DNA of 64,000 nucleotides, from positions 478,309 to 542,308 of the forward strand of contig NZ_JAGGRL010000001.1 of assembly GCF_018612915.1 (NCBI RefSeq). The letters run 5' to 3'. The position numbers were made by a program, and so were the translations under genes. Below the pieces are notes generated by a model. It was not told the origin of the DNA. It did no database searches and saw only the letters and a list, made by a program, of their open reading frames with translations. Source of the DNA: Stenotrophomonas sp. ISL-67 (lineage in GTDB: Bacteria; Pseudomonadota; Gammaproteobacteria; Xanthomonadales; Xanthomonadaceae). Positions 44,105 to 53,055 of this stretch are shown piece after piece (position 1 is the first letter of the stretch; every line of letters starts with the position of its first letter).

Positions 44105-45400
44105 ATGTCGACTCCTGCCGCTGCCAACGCCACCCCTTCGCCCCGCCGCATCCTGCTGGCCAGCCTGATCGGCACCACCATCGAGTTCTTCGATTTCTAC
44201 ATTTACGCCACGGCGGCGGTGCTGGTGTTCCCGCACCTGTTCTTCCCTGACAGCAGCGAGGGTGCGGCGCTGCTGCAGTCGCTGGCGACCTTCGCGGTGG
44301 CGTTCATCGCCCGCCCGGTGGGCTCTGCGGTGTTCGGCCATTACGGCGACCGGATCGGGCGCAAGGCCACGCTGGTGGCCGCGCTGCTGACCATGGGCGT
44401 GTCCACGGTGGCGATCGGCCTGCTGCCCACCCACGCCAGCATCGGCATCGTGGCGCCGACCTTGCTGGCGCTGTGCCGCTTCGGGCAGGGCCTGGGCCTG
44501 GGCGGCGAGTGGGGCGGGGCGGTGCTGCTGGCCACCGAAAACGCGCCGCCGGGCAAGCGCGCCTGGTACGGCATGTTCCCGCAGCTGGGCGCGCCATTGG
44601 GCTTCCTGCTCTCGGCCGGCATCTTCCTGCTGTTGGGCCGCGCGATGAGCGATGCGGACTTCCTGCAGTGGGGCTGGCGCGTGCCGTTCCTGGCCAGTTC
44701 GCTGCTGGTGGCGGTGGGCCTGTGGGTGCGCCTGAACATCCACGAGACCCCGCAGTTCCAGGCGGCGCTGGACCGCAATGAACGCGTGCGCCTGCCGATG
44801 TGGACGGTGCTGCGCCACCACCCGCGCACGCTGGTGCTGGGTACGTTGGGCGCGTTCGCCACCTTCGTGCTGTTCTACCTGATGACGGTGTTCAGCCTGG
44901 GCTACGGCACCACCGTGCTGCGCTACAGTCGCGAGCAGTTCCTGCTGCTGCAGATGGTGGGCATCCTGTTCTTCGCCGCCGGCATTCCGCTGTCGGCGAT
45001 GTACGGCGACCGCTGGGGCACGCGGCGCACGATGATCGTGGCCAGCGGCCTGATCCTGGGCTTCGGCGTATTGTTCGCCCCGCTGTTCCAGGCCGGCAGC
45101 CCGTGGATGGTGGTCGGCTTCCTGGCGCTGGGCCTGTTCCTGATGGGCCTGACCTATGGCCCGTGCGGGACGTTCCTGGCCGAGATCTACCCGGTGCAGG
45201 TGCGCTATACCGGCGCATCGCTGTCGTTCAACCTGGCCGGCATCCTCGGCGCGGCACCGGCGCCGTACGTGGCCACCTGGCTGGCCGGTCGTTTCGGCCT
45301 GGTCGCGGTGGGCTACTACCTGTGCCTGACCGCAGTGATCACCATCCTGGCGCTGCTGGCCATGGGCCGGCCGGCGCGCCTCAGCGGAAAATCCGTTTGA
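44105..45400 (+). CDS. MFS transporter, metabolite:H+ symporter type
   Basis: 431-aa twelve-helix permease. Signatures of the MHS subfamily (ProP/ShiA/KgtP): [52 protein letters not shown] and [12 protein letters not shown]. Expected to import a carboxylate or osmolyte with protons. The 3' end overlaps the convergent hemerythrin gene by 20 bases. Confidence 0.88.
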   Translation: MSTPAAANATPSPRRILLASLIGTTIEFFDFYIYATAAVLVFPHLFFPDSSEGAALLQSLATFAVAFIARPVGSAVFGHYGDRIGRKATLVAALLTMGVSTVAIGLLPTHASIGIVAPTLLALCRFGQGLGLGGEWGGAVLLATENAPPGKRAWYGMFPQLGAPLGFLLSAGIFLLLGRAMSDADFLQWGWRVPFLASSLLVAVGLWVRLNIHETPQFQAALDRNERVRLPMWTVLRHHPRTLVLGTLGAFATFVLFYLMTVFSLGYGTTVLRYSREQFLLLQMVGILFFAAGIPLSAMYGDRWGTRRTMIVASGLILGFGVLFAPLFQAGSPWMVVGFLALGLFLMGLTYGPCGTFLAEIYPVQVRYTGASLSFNLAGILGAAPAPYVATWLAGRFGLVAVGYYLCLTAVITILALLAMGRPARLSGKSV

Positions 45401-45842
45401 GCGTGCGTCCCAGCCAGCTGCCCTGCTGGTGGTCGCGGGCGAACTGGTTCAGGTGCTGCTTGACCGATTCGGCGTAGGCCTTGTCATCGCCACGAATGTG
45501 GTTGAACAGCCAGCGCGACAGCATCGTGCGCAGCTCGTCGGTGATGTCCTCGCCGGCCTGGAAGCGCAGCCGGTACTCGGCCACGCGCTTGCCGAAAATC
45601 TCGTGCACGCGCTTGTGCGCGGCGCAGAACGGGTAGCCGGCTTCTTCCATCAGCTCTTCTTCGAATGCGAAGTGCGACATGGTGTAGTCCACCAGCTCGT
45701 CGATCACTTCGGCCACGGCCACCTTGTGCAGACTGGTCTGCGCCACGTGCAGGTGGTTGAGCATCTCCACGATCCGCATGTGCTGGTGGTCGATGACGTC
45801 GATGCCGATGTTCAGGTCGTCCTGCCAGACCAGAAGTGCCAT
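45381..45842 (-). CDS. Bacteriohemerythrin
   Basis: 153-aa oxygen-binding four-helix protein with a di-iron site. Expected ligands are present: His19 (IDHQHM), His57 and Glu61 ([10 protein letters not shown]), His76 and His80 ([10 protein letters not shown]), His115 and Asp120 (FNHIRGDDK). A single domain without a membrane part. Roles in related bacteria include oxygen sensing or delivery. Directly downstream on the same strand is a REC-GGDEF gene's neighbour region, and the pair could be co-regulated. Confidence 0.92.
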   Translation of the reverse strand: MALLVWQDDLNIGIDVIDHQHMRIVEMLNHLHVAQTSLHKVAVAEVIDELVDYTMSHFAFEEELMEEAGYPFCAAHKRVHEIFGKRVAEYRLRFQAGEDITDELRTMLSRWLFNHIRGDDKAYAESVKQHLNQFARDHQQGSWLGRTLKRIFR

Positions 45843-45911
45843 GCTGCGTTCCCTTTGCTGTTCGCTGGGAACGACTCTAGGCAGGGCAGGGTGTGCCCGC
45901 GTTGATCTGGA

Positions 45912-47252
45912 TCAAGGCGCCAGTGCGGGTTCCCGCGCGGCGATGGCCACGCGCGTGCTGCAAACCCGGTTGCGGCCGGCGGCCTTGGCCAGGTAAAGCT
46001 GGCGGTCGGCTTCGGAAATCAAGCGGTGCAGCGAATCGTGCTGCGGGCGCAGGCAGCACAGCCCGATGCTGACCGTCATGCGCAGCGTGGTGTGGCCCAG
46101 GTCCACTTCCAGTGCCGCGATACGCTGGCGCAGGATCTCGAAGTAGCCGATCGCCTCGTCTTCTTCCAGTCCCGGTACCAGCAGGCAGAACTCTTCACCA
46201 CCGAAGCGCGCGATCAGGTCGTGGTCGCGCGCGTGGTCGGCCACGGTGGCGGCCACCGCACGCAGGGCGTCATCGCCGGCCTCATGGCCGTGGGTGTCGT
46301 TGATGTGCTTGAAGTGGTCGATGTCGATCATCGCCACCGCCACCTGTTCGCCCTGCACCTGCAGCTGCGGCAGCTGGCGTTGGCTCTGCTCCAGGAAGCA
46401 GCGGCGGTTGGGCAGGCCGGTGAGGAAATCGCGGGTGGCCAGGTCCTGCAGCGTGCCGATCAGCTCCAGCTGGTCCACGTTCTGCGAGACGCGGCAGAAG
46501 AATTCCTCGCGCGAGAATGGCTTGCGCAGGAAGTCGTTGGCGCCGTTCTTGAGGAAGCGCGGAATCAGCGACGGATCGGTGTTGCCGGAAATACCGATCA
46601 CCGCCACCTTGTCGCGCGAACGCAGGGTGCGCAGCCGGCGGGTGAATTCCACGCCCTCCATCCCGGGCATTTCCTGGTCGACCACCGCCAGCCGGATCGC
46701 CGGATGGGCCTCGATCACCTTCAGCCCCTCGGCGCCGTCGGCCGCCTCGTAGACATCGTGGCCGTACATGCGCAGCAGCGAGGCGGCATACATGCGCGCG
46801 GACATCGAGTCGTCCACCACCAATGCCGCGATGCGCCGGTTGCGCTCCAGGCGCTGCACCAGCCACACCAGGTAGTCGATGCTGCCGGGCGTGTTCTTGA
46901 GCACGTAATCGATGATCTGCTGCTGCAGCACGCGCTTGCGCAGGTCTTCGTCGTACACGCCGCTGACCACCACCGTGCGCAGCCCGCGCGACAGGAAATA
47001 TTCGACCACCTTGTCGCGGTCGCCGTCGGCCAGCACCAGCCCGGTCAGCACCAGGAACCAGCCCTTCTCTTCGTTCAGCAGGCGCCCGGCCTCGGCCAGC
47101 GAGGTTGCCACCGACACCGGCAGCTCCAGCCGCTGTTCGATGGCTTCCTTGAGCATCGTGGTGAACGTGCGCGAGTTCTCCACCAGCAGGATCCGCTGGG
47201 GGAGGTCATCACCGGGGTCGCCATCGAAAGCGCCCTGAAACAGTGCCGGCAT
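45912..47252 (-). CDS. REC-REC-GGDEF diguanylate cyclase (PleD-like)
   Basis: 446 aa. The first receiver (about 19-130) is degenerate: the acidic pocket is LLVENS and the phospho-acceptor position reads VLTGLVLAD, with Thr. The second receiver (about 140-260) is intact (ALVVDDS, AVVDQEMPG, IGISGNTD, LRKPF). GGDEF: DFLTGLPNRRCF and ARFGGEEFCLL, with the inhibitory RDHD five residues before GGEEF. It should make c-di-GMP under control of an unidentified kinase. Confidence 0.9.
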   Translation of the reverse strand: MPALFQGAFDGDPGDDLPQRILLVENSRTFTTMLKEAIEQRLELPVSVATSLAEAGRLLNEEKGWFLVLTGLVLADGDRDKVVEYFLSRGLRTVVVSGVYDEDLRKRVLQQQIIDYVLKNTPGSIDYLVWLVQRLERNRRIAALVVDDSMSARMYAASLLRMYGHDVYEAADGAEGLKVIEAHPAIRLAVVDQEMPGMEGVEFTRRLRTLRSRDKVAVIGISGNTDPSLIPRFLKNGANDFLRKPFSREEFFCRVSQNVDQLELIGTLQDLATRDFLTGLPNRRCFLEQSQRQLPQLQVQGEQVAVAMIDIDHFKHINDTHGHEAGDDALRAVAATVADHARDHDLIARFGGEEFCLLVPGLEEDEAIGYFEILRQRIAALEVDLGHTTLRMTVSIGLCCLRPQHDSLHRLISEADRQLYLAKAAGRNRVCSTRVAIAAREPALAP

Positions 47253-47318
47253 GTTGCGTACGCTCGAAATCCGAGAGGGTTGGAAGGAATAGCGGCGTCT
47301 TCACGCGGGACTTTAGGG

Positions 47319-47654
47319 TCAATCGTCGGATCTGTGACCGGGATGTCCGGATATGGGGCCGTAATAACCGGATCCAGGAGCGTAGTGCCACGCCCTGCGT
47401 GGCAGCTCTTCGTCCCAGGCCAGCGGACTCGTCCCCAGCACCATCGCCTGCCGAAGCCATTCAAACGATTCAGCAGGTATCTGCGATTGAAAAATGGTAG
47501 TTCCACGCGAGTCGATTGCGTAAGTATCGTGCCCTGATGAATATTCAATCGGGGGGCAATGATCCGGAACTCTCTCAGGCAGCAAGTCCGAAGCCAGCAG
47601 GATCGAAACTGTTGTAAGCGGCCACGAGCATCGGAGAACCGGATGGTGTCGCAA
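47319..47654 (-). CDS. Possible small protein downstream of a hypothetical gene
   Basis: A frame of 111 codons whose middle looks protein-like (VPDHCPPIEYSSGHDTYAID, FQSQIPAESFEWLRQAM), but it runs through a SMAG repeat at its 3' end and overlaps the preceding gene at its 5' end. If real it may begin at TTG 47585 (about 88 aa). Possible partner of the upstream hypothetical protein. No family recognised. Confidence 0.35.
   Translation of the reverse strand: MRHHPVLRCSWPLTTVSILLASDLLPERVPDHCPPIEYSSGHDTYAIDSRGTTIFQSQIPAESFEWLRQAMVLGTSPLAWDEELPRRAWHYAPGSGYYGPISGHPGHRSDD
47382..47406 (+). repeat. SMAG palindrome
   Basis: GTAGTGCCACGCCCTGCGTG type, inside the 3' part of the small minus-strand reading frame at 47319-47654. 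Confidence 0.65.
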
Positions 47655-48357
47655 GCCTAATGCCTACCCACTCCACATCAAACGCATCGCATTCGACAAT
47701 CGCGCTGCGTACCTCATCAACAATGGAAAGTCGTCCTTTGGGTAAGGGGCGCGTTCCCATCGTGAAGTTGTCGGCAAAGCTAGCCAGACGTTCGTGAATC
47801 TGATCCTTGCTCTGGCATTCAATCAGCTGGCGAATCAGATCATGGGCGGCAGAGGCGGCCGCACTGTCAAGCAAGGATGCCGGTTGATCAGATGCGGGCA
47901 ATCCAGCGCTCACAGTGTTCGACAGCAGCCGCGCGCAGACTACGCCGGCGAGTGCTTGGGTGCCACTGCAGGCTCCGGCTGATGCCGTATGGGGAACCGG
48001 CAAATCGTGGGAGCCGAGATACCCGGCGATCCGCTGCAGGTCGCGAGCAGTTGAGGCTGACGATGGATGATCTTCCGGCAACGCTGCCATGGCCCGCTCA
48101 AGCGGGGCGCGGATTTCGCGGAAGGAACCGTCCAGGGCAGACGCTGCTGCGGATGACAACGCCTCACCCAATGCCCGATGGATTACCGAGCCAGGCGTGT
48201 GGGAAGCCCGAAGGCGCATGAAGTCGATCAAAGCATGGCCATGGCGCTGAGCGTTGAGGGCGCGGATCGAGGAAGCGTGCGTTTCGATCGTTTCGCAGGC
48301 CAGCGGGGTCTCACGGTTGAAGGCAGTAGCGCGCTCCATGGTGCCGCGCTGCTGCAT
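47575..48357 (-). CDS. Hypothetical protein (lower GC)
   Basis: 260 aa from ATG 48357, no signal peptide and no recognised domain. Helical, Ala/Ser-rich in the middle (ALGEALSSAAASALDGSF, ASLLDSAAASAAHDLIRQL); the C-terminal part LSIVDEVRSAIVECDAFDVEW is more strand-like. Base composition and codon use are less GC-biased than the flanking genes, suggesting acquisition. An effector or toxin role cannot be excluded but there is no motif for it. Confidence 0.65.
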   Translation of the reverse strand: MQQRGTMERATAFNRETPLACETIETHASSIRALNAQRHGHALIDFMRLRASHTPGSVIHRALGEALSSAAASALDGSFREIRAPLERAMAALPEDHPSSASTARDLQRIAGYLGSHDLPVPHTASAGACSGTQALAGVVCARLLSNTVSAGLPASDQPASLLDSAAASAAHDLIRQLIECQSKDQIHERLASFADNFTMGTRPLPKGRLSIVDEVRSAIVECDAFDVEWVGIRLATPSGSPMLVAAYNSFDPAGFGLAA

Positions 48358-48866
48358 GTCGAATTCTCGCGAACGTGGAACTGCCGGTATGGCACGGGAT
48401 GAGCGGTCAACATCGATGGGGCGCATGGATTGGGTGGCGTCCAGTAAATATGGTGCGCACCATCCTGCCCGGCACCGGCGCCGTCTGCTTTTCCAAATCG
48501 ATCATAGCGGCGGCCTCACCCGAGACATCCCGCAGCTTCTACCAGGAAATTCCAGACCGGTGGCCGGACAGTTCTACATCCAGGGCTTTGCTTGGATCGA
48601 TGGGACCGGGCGCGTCGCAGACCTGGTCGATCTCGATGGCATAATCATCCATGCAGGAGATGTAAGGTGGGCCGAAGTTATACTTGAAGAAGGAGCAGGA
48701 AATGGCGTTTCAACGCAAAGGCTCAAATCCGCCGTTGCCGGCGTCAAGGCGAACGCCAGCGGACGGGATCAATCCGGCACGCAGCAACCGGCCCAAGGCA
48801 CCGCCGAATCCGCCACCGCCGCCTAAGCGGCCTTGACGGAAACGCAGCGATTTCCGCGCTTCCGGT
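48358..48866. other. Gene-poor stretch with unclear coding potential
   Basis: About 500 bases of intermediate GC. Two plus-strand frames look partly protein-like (around 48445-48560 in one and 48560-48700 in another, for example GQFYIQGFAWIDGTGRVADL), as if a gene were broken by a frameshift. No frame has a convincing start and end. A small proline-rich ORF is listed separately. Confidence 0.4.
48702..48836 (+). CDS. Possible 44-aa proline-rich peptide
   Basis: ATG preceded by AAGGAG at 7 bases. The product begins MAFQRKGSNPPLPASRR and ends with PPNPPPPPKRP; basic and proline-rich. A good ribosome site is the main evidence; no family known. Confidence 0.4.
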   Translation: MAFQRKGSNPPLPASRRTPADGINPARSNRPKAPPNPPPPPKRP

Positions 48867-50168
48867 TCACCCCAGCACATCCCGCAACTTGTACCAGGAC
48901 ATCGCCGCCACCAGCAGTGGCGTGCGAAGCAGCTTTCCACCCGGGAAGCGTCCATGCGGAATGCGCTCAAACACGTCCAGCCGTTCGTTCTGCCCAGCAA
49001 TGGCCTCGGCGATCACCGCGCCGGCTAGGCCGGTTACAGCCACGCCGTGCCCGGAAAAGCCCTGTGCAAAGTATACGTTCGGGGTCAGCCGGCCCCAGTC
49101 GGGGGCGCGGTTGCGGGTGATGTCCACGTAGCCGCCCCAAACCTGGTCCATCCCGACGTCGGCCAACTGCGGGAACACCTGGCGCATGCGCTTGGTCATC
49201 ACCCCGCGCAGGTTCGGCGGCGGCAGCGCCGAGTAGCTGGCGCGGCCACCGAACAGCAGCCTGTTATCGGCACTGAGCTTGAAGTAGTCCAGCGCCCAGC
49301 TGACGTCGGCCACGGCCATGTCGTTGCGGATCAGCGCCCGGGCCCGTTCCTCGCCCAGGGGGGCGCTGGCGCCGATGTAGGTGCCCACCGGCATGATCCG
49401 GCGCTCCAGCTCCGGCGCGATGCCCTGCAGCCACGCGTTGCCCGCGATGACCACTTGGTTGGCGGTGACCGTGCCGCTGGCGGTACGCAACTGCGGGCGC
49501 TCGCCGCGCACCAGTTCGAGTACAGGGCTCGCCTCATGGATCACCACGCCCAGGCCTTCAGCGGCGCGGGCCAGGCCCTGCGCATAGGCCAGCGGGTGCA
49601 GGTGGCCGCTGGCGGCATCGAACATCGCGCCGCGATAGCGGGGGCTGTCAAGCTGGCTGCGCAGCTGCTGCCGGTCCCACCACTGCAGCGGATAGTCGTA
49701 GCGCTCCACCAGGGTGTCCATGCCGGCACGCAGCGAACGCTCCTGGCGCGCGTTGATCGGCACGCTGGCATGGCCATCACGCCATTCGCACTCGATGGCG
49801 TAGTGCCCCAGGCGATGGCGCAACAGGGCCATGCCCTCGCGCGAGAAGTCGAACAGCCGGCGCGCATCGGCATTGCCAACCAGCCGTTCCAGCGTGTCCA
49901 CCTCGCAGCCATAACCGACGATCGCCTGGCCGCCATTGCGTCCCGATGCCCCCCAGCCAACCCGATGCGCTTCCAGCACGGTCACCCGATAGCCGCGTTC
50001 GGCCAATGAGAGTGCGGCCGACAAGCCGGTGTAGCCGGCGCCCAGCACGCATACGTCGGTGGCATGGTCGCCACGCAGCGGGGCGCGCAGCGGCGTTTCA
50101 GCCACGCTGTCGGCATACCAGCTGGGTGCGTGCGCCTGTCCGGCCAGGCTCATCGGGGGCTCGCTCAT
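48867..50168 (-). CDS. puuB: Gamma-glutamylputrescine oxidase-like FAD oxidoreductase
   Basis: 433-aa DAO-family flavoprotein. The FAD Rossmann motif is CVLGAGYTGLSAALSLAERG, then VGWGASGRNGGQAIVGYG, and C-terminal FAQGFSGHGVAVTGLAG. This pattern matches PuuB, which oxidises gamma-glutamylputrescine to the aldehyde. It is divergent from the puuA-like gene with a 198-base shared control region. Start ATG 50168 is chosen; ATG 50153 is possible. Confidence 0.87.
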   Translation of the reverse strand: MSEPPMSLAGQAHAPSWYADSVAETPLRAPLRGDHATDVCVLGAGYTGLSAALSLAERGYRVTVLEAHRVGWGASGRNGGQAIVGYGCEVDTLERLVGNADARRLFDFSREGMALLRHRLGHYAIECEWRDGHASVPINARQERSLRAGMDTLVERYDYPLQWWDRQQLRSQLDSPRYRGAMFDAASGHLHPLAYAQGLARAAEGLGVVIHEASPVLELVRGERPQLRTASGTVTANQVVIAGNAWLQGIAPELERRIMPVGTYIGASAPLGEERARALIRNDMAVADVSWALDYFKLSADNRLLFGGRASYSALPPPNLRGVMTKRMRQVFPQLADVGMDQVWGGYVDITRNRAPDWGRLTPNVYFAQGFSGHGVAVTGLAGAVIAEAIAGQNERLDVFERIPHGRFPGGKLLRTPLLVAAMSWYKLRDVLG

Positions 50169-50366
50169 GCGCACAGCATGCCAGCAACCCGTGTCGAGGG
50201 CAGGTGCGGCCACCGTGAGGGCGTTGGTTGCACGGGCGCAGCGGGCAGGGGTAACGTGCGGACAGGTGGCATCCTCGATGCCTGTCACTGGATATCCGGG
50301 CAATCACGGTATTTTCCACCCCTTCGGCGAAGCTTGTCGCCGTTACTCACGCACAGCAGACCGGCC

Positions 50367-51818
50367 ATGACCACCCGAACGCGTTCGCGCAAAGCCCCTT
50401 CTCCGTCGCGCAAGGCCGCCGCTCCCTCGCGGAAGGCGCCGTCGCGCAAGGCCGCTGTCAAGCCGGCCGCCGAAGAGAGCGTACTGTTACGCTGGCTCAA
50501 GGATCGCCACATCACCGAGGTGGAATGCCTGGTGCCGGACATCACCGGCAACGCCCGCGGCAAGATCATCCCGGCCGACAAGTTCTCGCACGACTACGGC
50601 ACCCGCCTGCCCGAAGGCATTTTCGCCACCACCGTGACCGGCGAGTTCCCGGATGACTACTACGAGCTGACCTCGCCGTCGGATTCGGACATGATCCTGC
50701 GCCCGGACCCGGACACCGTGCGCATGGTGCCGTGGGCCACCGATCCCACCGCACAGGTCATCCACGACTGTTACACCAAGCATGGCGAGCCGCATGAGCT
50801 GGCCCCGCGCAACGTGCTGCGCCGGGTGCTCGATGCCTATGCGGAACTGGGCCTGCGCCCGGTGGTGGCGCCGGAGCTGGAATTCTTCCTGGTGCAGAAG
50901 AACACCGACCCGGATTTCCCGCTGCTGCCCCCGGCCGGCCGCTCGGGCCGCCCGGAAACGGCGCGGCAGTCGTACTCGATCGATGCGGTCAACGAGTTCG
51001 ACCCGATCCTGGACCTGATGTACGACTACTGCGACGCGATGAAGCTGGACGTGGATACGCTCATCCATGAATCCGGTGCGGCGCAGCTGGAGGTCAACTT
51101 CACCCACGCCAACGCGATGGACCTGGCCGACCAGGTGTTCCTGTTCAAGCGCACCATGCGTGAATCGGCCATGCGCCATGGGGTGTACGCCACGTTCCTG
51201 GCCAAGCCGATGGAAACCGAGCCGGGCAGCGCCATGCACATCCACCAGAGCCTGCTCCGGATCAGCGATGGCCACAATGTGTTCAGCGGCGAGAGCGGCG
51301 GCGACGAGTTCAGCCCATTGTTCGGCCACTACCTGGCCGGCCTGCAGAAGTATGTGCCGGCGGCGATGGCGTTCTTTGCCCCGAACGTGAATTCCTACCG
51401 CCGGCTGGTGTTCGGCGAGGTCTCCCCGAGCAACGTGCACTGGGGCTTCGACAACCGCACCTGCGGGCTGCGGGTGCCGCTGGATACGCCGGAGAACATG
51501 CGGGTGGAAAGCCGCTTTGCCGGCTCGGACGCCAACCCCTACCTGGCCATGGCCGCCACCCTGGCTGCCGGGCTGCTGGGCATCCGCGAGCAGCGCTCGC
51601 CGACCGCGCCGATCAGCGGCAGCGCCAAGGAGCTGGGCTACGACCTGCCGCGCTCGCTGGGCGAGGCGCTGGATGGCCTGGAGGGCTGCCGCGAGCTGCG
51701 CGAGATGCTGGGCGAGCGCTTCTGCCGGGCCTACGTGTCGGTCAAGCGCAAGGAGTACGAGACCTTCTTCCGGGTGATCAGCTCCTGGGAACGTGAATTC
51801 CTGCTGCTGAATGTGTGA
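50367..51818 (+). CDS. puuA: Gamma-glutamylputrescine synthetase-like glutamine synthetase with basic N-terminal tail
   Basis: 483 aa. From about residue 38 a GS fold: ITEVECLVPDITGNARGKIIP, APELEFFLV, GAAQLEVNFTH, SAMHIHQSLL and the C-terminal RVESRFAGSDANPYLAMAA. Expected to ligate glutamate to putrescine. Residues 2-35 are an unusual low-complexity tail of repeated S/R-K-A units (SRKAPSPSRKAAAPSRKAPS), absent from typical PuuA and histone-tail-like. ATG 50367 begins that tail; there is no clear alternative start after it before the fold. Confidence 0.87.
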   Translation: MTTRTRSRKAPSPSRKAAAPSRKAPSRKAAVKPAAEESVLLRWLKDRHITEVECLVPDITGNARGKIIPADKFSHDYGTRLPEGIFATTVTGEFPDDYYELTSPSDSDMILRPDPDTVRMVPWATDPTAQVIHDCYTKHGEPHELAPRNVLRRVLDAYAELGLRPVVAPELEFFLVQKNTDPDFPLLPPAGRSGRPETARQSYSIDAVNEFDPILDLMYDYCDAMKLDVDTLIHESGAAQLEVNFTHANAMDLADQVFLFKRTMRESAMRHGVYATFLAKPMETEPGSAMHIHQSLLRISDGHNVFSGESGGDEFSPLFGHYLAGLQKYVPAAMAFFAPNVNSYRRLVFGEVSPSNVHWGFDNRTCGLRVPLDTPENMRVESRFAGSDANPYLAMAATLAAGLLGIREQRSPTAPISGSAKELGYDLPRSLGEALDGLEGCRELREMLGERFCRAYVSVKRKEYETFFRVISSWEREFLLLNV

Positions 51819-51951
51819 CCGGCCCAGCCGCCCGATCAGGCATGGCCAGCCCGGCCCCGTGCTGGGAAAATAGCCAGTTGCCCGTTAGGCTGGCACCGTT
51901 CTACCGGTCCGGCCGGTTCCCCCATCTCGCACCTGACCCGCGGAGAGTCCA

Positions 51952-53055
51952 ATGAAGCTGCGAATCCTCACCCTCGGCATCGCCGTTTCCATGCTCAGCG
52001 CCTGTGGTGGCGCCAAGCAGGAAGACAGCAAGGTGCTGAACGTCTACAACTACAGCGATTACATCGCCGACGACACCATCCCGAATTTCGAGAAGGCCAC
52101 CGGCATCAAGGTGACCTACGACGTGTTCGACAGCGACGAGATGGTCGAGACCAAGCTGCTCGCCGGTGGCAGTGGCTACGACGTGGTGGTGCCGACGCTG
52201 AACTTCTTCGGCCGCCAGATCCAGGCCGGCGTGTTCCTGCCGCTGGACAAGAGCAGCATCCCCAACCTGGCCAATCTCGACCCGGAGATGATGAAACGCA
52301 TCGCGCAGCAGGATCCGGGCAACAAGTACGGCGTGCCGTACATGATCGGCACCACCGGCATCGGCTACAACGTGGAGATGCTCAAGGCGCGTTTCGGCGG
52401 CAGCACCGAGATCGCCAACAGTTGGGACCTGATCTTCAAGCCGGAAAACATTGCCAGGATGAAGGATTGCGGGATCACCATCCTCGATACCCCGGCCGAC
52501 ATGATTCCGATCGCGCTGCACTACCTGGGCGAAGATCCGCACAGCCATGATCCGGCGGTGATCCAGAAAGCGGCCGATCTGCTCAAGAGCATCCGCCCGT
52601 ACGTGCAGAACTTCCACTCCTCGCAGTACGTGGGTTCGCTGGCCAACGGCGGCACCTGCCTGGTGGTGGGTTGGTCGGGCGACATCATCCAGGCCCGTGA
52701 CCGCGCCGCCGAAGCAGCCAATGGCGTGACCGTGGCTTATTCGATCCCGAAGGAAGGCGCGCCGCAATGGTTCGACATGCTGGCCATTCCCAAGGACGCC
52801 AAGCACCCGGAAGCGGCCTACGCGTTCATCAACTACCTGCTGGACCCGAAGGTGGCCGCGGCCAACACCAACTTCATCCATTACGCCAACCCGGTGGGCG
52901 CGGCCACGTCGCTGGTGGACGAAGCGATCCGCAACGACCCGACCATCTACCCACCGGCCGAGGTGGCCGCGAAGATGTTCACCTATTCGATCAACCCGCC
53001 GGACGTGGACAAGCTGTATACCCGCCTGTGGACCGAGATCAAGACCGGACGCTGA
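51952..53055 (+). CDS. potF: Putrescine/spermidine-binding lipoprotein PotF
   Basis: 367-aa periplasmic binding protein of a polyamine ABC importer. The lipobox LSAC (Cys18) makes it a lipoprotein, unlike E. coli PotF. Family features: LNVYNYSDYIADDTIPNFEK, GYDVVVPTLNF, GTTGIGYN, LVVGWSGDI and a C-terminal YTRLWTEIKTGR. Shine-Dalgarno CGGAGAG at 6 bases. Its permease/ATPase partners potGHI lie 3 kb downstream, past two minus-strand genes. Confidence 0.93.
   Translation: MKLRILTLGIAVSMLSACGGAKQEDSKVLNVYNYSDYIADDTIPNFEKATGIKVTYDVFDSDEMVETKLLAGGSGYDVVVPTLNFFGRQIQAGVFLPLDKSSIPNLANLDPEMMKRIAQQDPGNKYGVPYMIGTTGIGYNVEMLKARFGGSTEIANSWDLIFKPENIARMKDCGITILDTPADMIPIALHYLGEDPHSHDPAVIQKAADLLKSIRPYVQNFHSSQYVGSLANGGTCLVVGWSGDIIQARDRAAEAANGVTVAYSIPKEGAPQWFDMLAIPKDAKHPEAAYAFINYLLDPKVAAANTNFIHYANPVGAATSLVDEAIRNDPTIYPPAEVAAKMFTYSINPPDVDKLYTRLWTEIKTGR

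Noticed and set aside
45381..45400. 20-base convergent overlap of MFS and hemerythrin genes as a regulatory antisense
   Set aside because: Short 3' overlaps are common in compact genomes; nothing else supports regulation.
48544..48653. 36-codon minus-strand frame starting MDDYAIEIDQVCDAPG
   Set aside because: Looks protein-like but has no Shine-Dalgarno and opposes a plus-strand frame of equal quality; not supportable.
48254..48826. 190-codon plus-strand frame
   Set aside because: First third is antisense to the 260-aa hypothetical gene, no ribosome site, and codon bias is uneven; kept only as an unclear region.
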